From assembly GCA_031278115.1 (NCBI GenBank), contig JAITKZ010000025.1, positions 1 through 5,918 of the forward strand: 5,918 nt of DNA, written 5' to 3'. Made by a program: the position numbers and the translations under genes. Source of the stretch: Endomicrobium sp. GTDB taxonomy: Bacteria; Elusimicrobiota; Endomicrobiia; Endomicrobiales; Endomicrobiaceae. The notes under the pieces were generated by a model that worked only from the letters and a program-made list of their open reading frames with translations, did not search any database and had not been told where the DNA came from. How positions within the stretch are numbered: position 1 is the stretch's first letter; every line of letters begins with the position of its first letter. Shown piece after piece: positions 5,745 to 5,918 of this stretch.

Positions 5745-5801
5745 ATATACAGAACACTATTACAACTAAATGTAATTTTTCATTAAACCAGGAGGAAATA
5801 A

Positions 5802-5918
5802 ATGAGAGTAATTTGTGGAAAAGAAGAGCTTAGTAAGGGAATACAAACAATATCTCCTGTAGCTTCATCTAAAAGCACACTTCCGGTTCTTTCAAATTTT
5901 CTACTTGAAACTGAAGAA
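5802..5918 (+). CDS. dnaN: DNA polymerase III beta subunit (sliding clamp), N-terminal part
   Basis: DnaN is the ring-shaped clamp that tethers DNA polymerase III to DNA. Only the first 39 codons are in the window and the frame is open at the right edge. The translation begins MRVICGKEELSKGIQ and continues with TISPVASSKSTLPVLSNFLL. It matches the DnaN start pattern: a beta strand, a helix, then the conserved (T/S)LP(I/V)L(S/G)N(F/L)LL segment, here at about residues 26-35. The ATG at 5802 follows AGGAGG (5790-5795) with six bases of spacing, a strong ribosome binding site. Its place directly after dnaA and the origin is the classical arrangement and supports the call. Confidence 0.93.
   Translation, partial: MRVICGKEELSKGIQTISPVASSKSTLPVLSNFLLETEE

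Larger units (their letters stand above)
5450..5801. other. Putative oriC between dnaA and dnaN
   Basis: This stretch of 352 bases has no supportable gene. It lies between dnaA and dnaN, the most common location of bacterial origins. It carries four DnaA-box-like sites (5594-5602, 5642-5650, 5661-5669, 5736-5744), an AT-rich hairpin at 5653-5679, the 12-base palindrome TTTTATATAAAA at 5555-5566, and a highly AT-rich run at about 5682-5735 suited to unwinding. With the boxes at the dnaA start it would form a bipartite origin around dnaA. The 5500-5590 part has short inverted repeats such as TTTTAC/GTAAAA (5532-5537 with 5540-5545) but no recognised function. Confidence 0.8.

Noticed and set aside
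5450..5801. A small gene or RNA gene in the dnaA-dnaN gap
   Set aside because: There is no open frame with a ribosome binding site, no tRNA-like cloverleaf and no GC-rich stem. Origin elements account for it better.
1..5918. Mobile element, CRISPR array or defence system
   Set aside because: There is no transposase, integrase, terminal inverted repeat pair, regularly spaced repeat or defence domain in any frame. The content is housekeeping.

Overview
The window is an AT-rich bacterial chromosome segment that ends at a replication origin. Every gene I can support is on the + strand. The order is: C-terminal part of a DeaD-type DEAD-box RNA helicase, a small FmdB-like zinc-ribbon protein, an unrecognised 116-residue membrane protein, mnmE, a broken rsmA (ksgA), dnaA, a non-coding stretch of about 350 bases with oriC features, and the first 39 codons of dnaN. 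I cannot name the organism from sequence alone. The AT bias, and a decayed rsmA among intact housekeeping genes, would suit a host-associated lineage in early genome reduction, such as an Endomicrobium-like Elusimicrobiota. That is a guess.

Left part (1-3137). The helicase ends at 1059 and is followed by small hairpins and a T-run that may form a terminator. The FmdB-like gene (1140-1361) has its own strong ribosome binding site. The membrane-protein gene starts with GTG at 1414 behind a near-perfect Shine-Dalgarno sequence. It overlaps mnmE by four bases (ATGA), so the two are probably translationally coupled. MnmE looks complete, with all G motifs and the C-terminal FCIGK.

Middle (3138-4096). 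rsmA, which should encode the 16S rRNA adenine dimethyltransferase, is split. The reading frame shifts by -1 at a TTTT run near 3727-3730. The only usable in-frame start is a weakly supported TTG, and one extra G near 3223-3225 may have disabled an ancestral ATG. Two signature prolines are replaced (EIGHG for EIGPG, NLSY for NLPY). I read it as a recent pseudogene. Its 3' end carries a good sigma70-type promoter for dnaA.

Right part (4065-5918). A perfect palindrome of two consensus DnaA boxes lies just upstream of dnaA. A one-mismatch box covers the dnaA ribosome binding site, and another consensus box lies inside codons 12-15. The dnaA-dnaN intergenic region holds four more box-like sites, an AT-rich hairpin with a box reaching into its loop, and a very AT-rich stretch. 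This suggests a bipartite origin flanking dnaA, with DnaA controlling its own synthesis. I found no mobile element, CRISPR array, tRNA, rRNA or novel multigene system. The points of interest are the decaying rsmA and the dense DnaA-box layout over the dnaA start.
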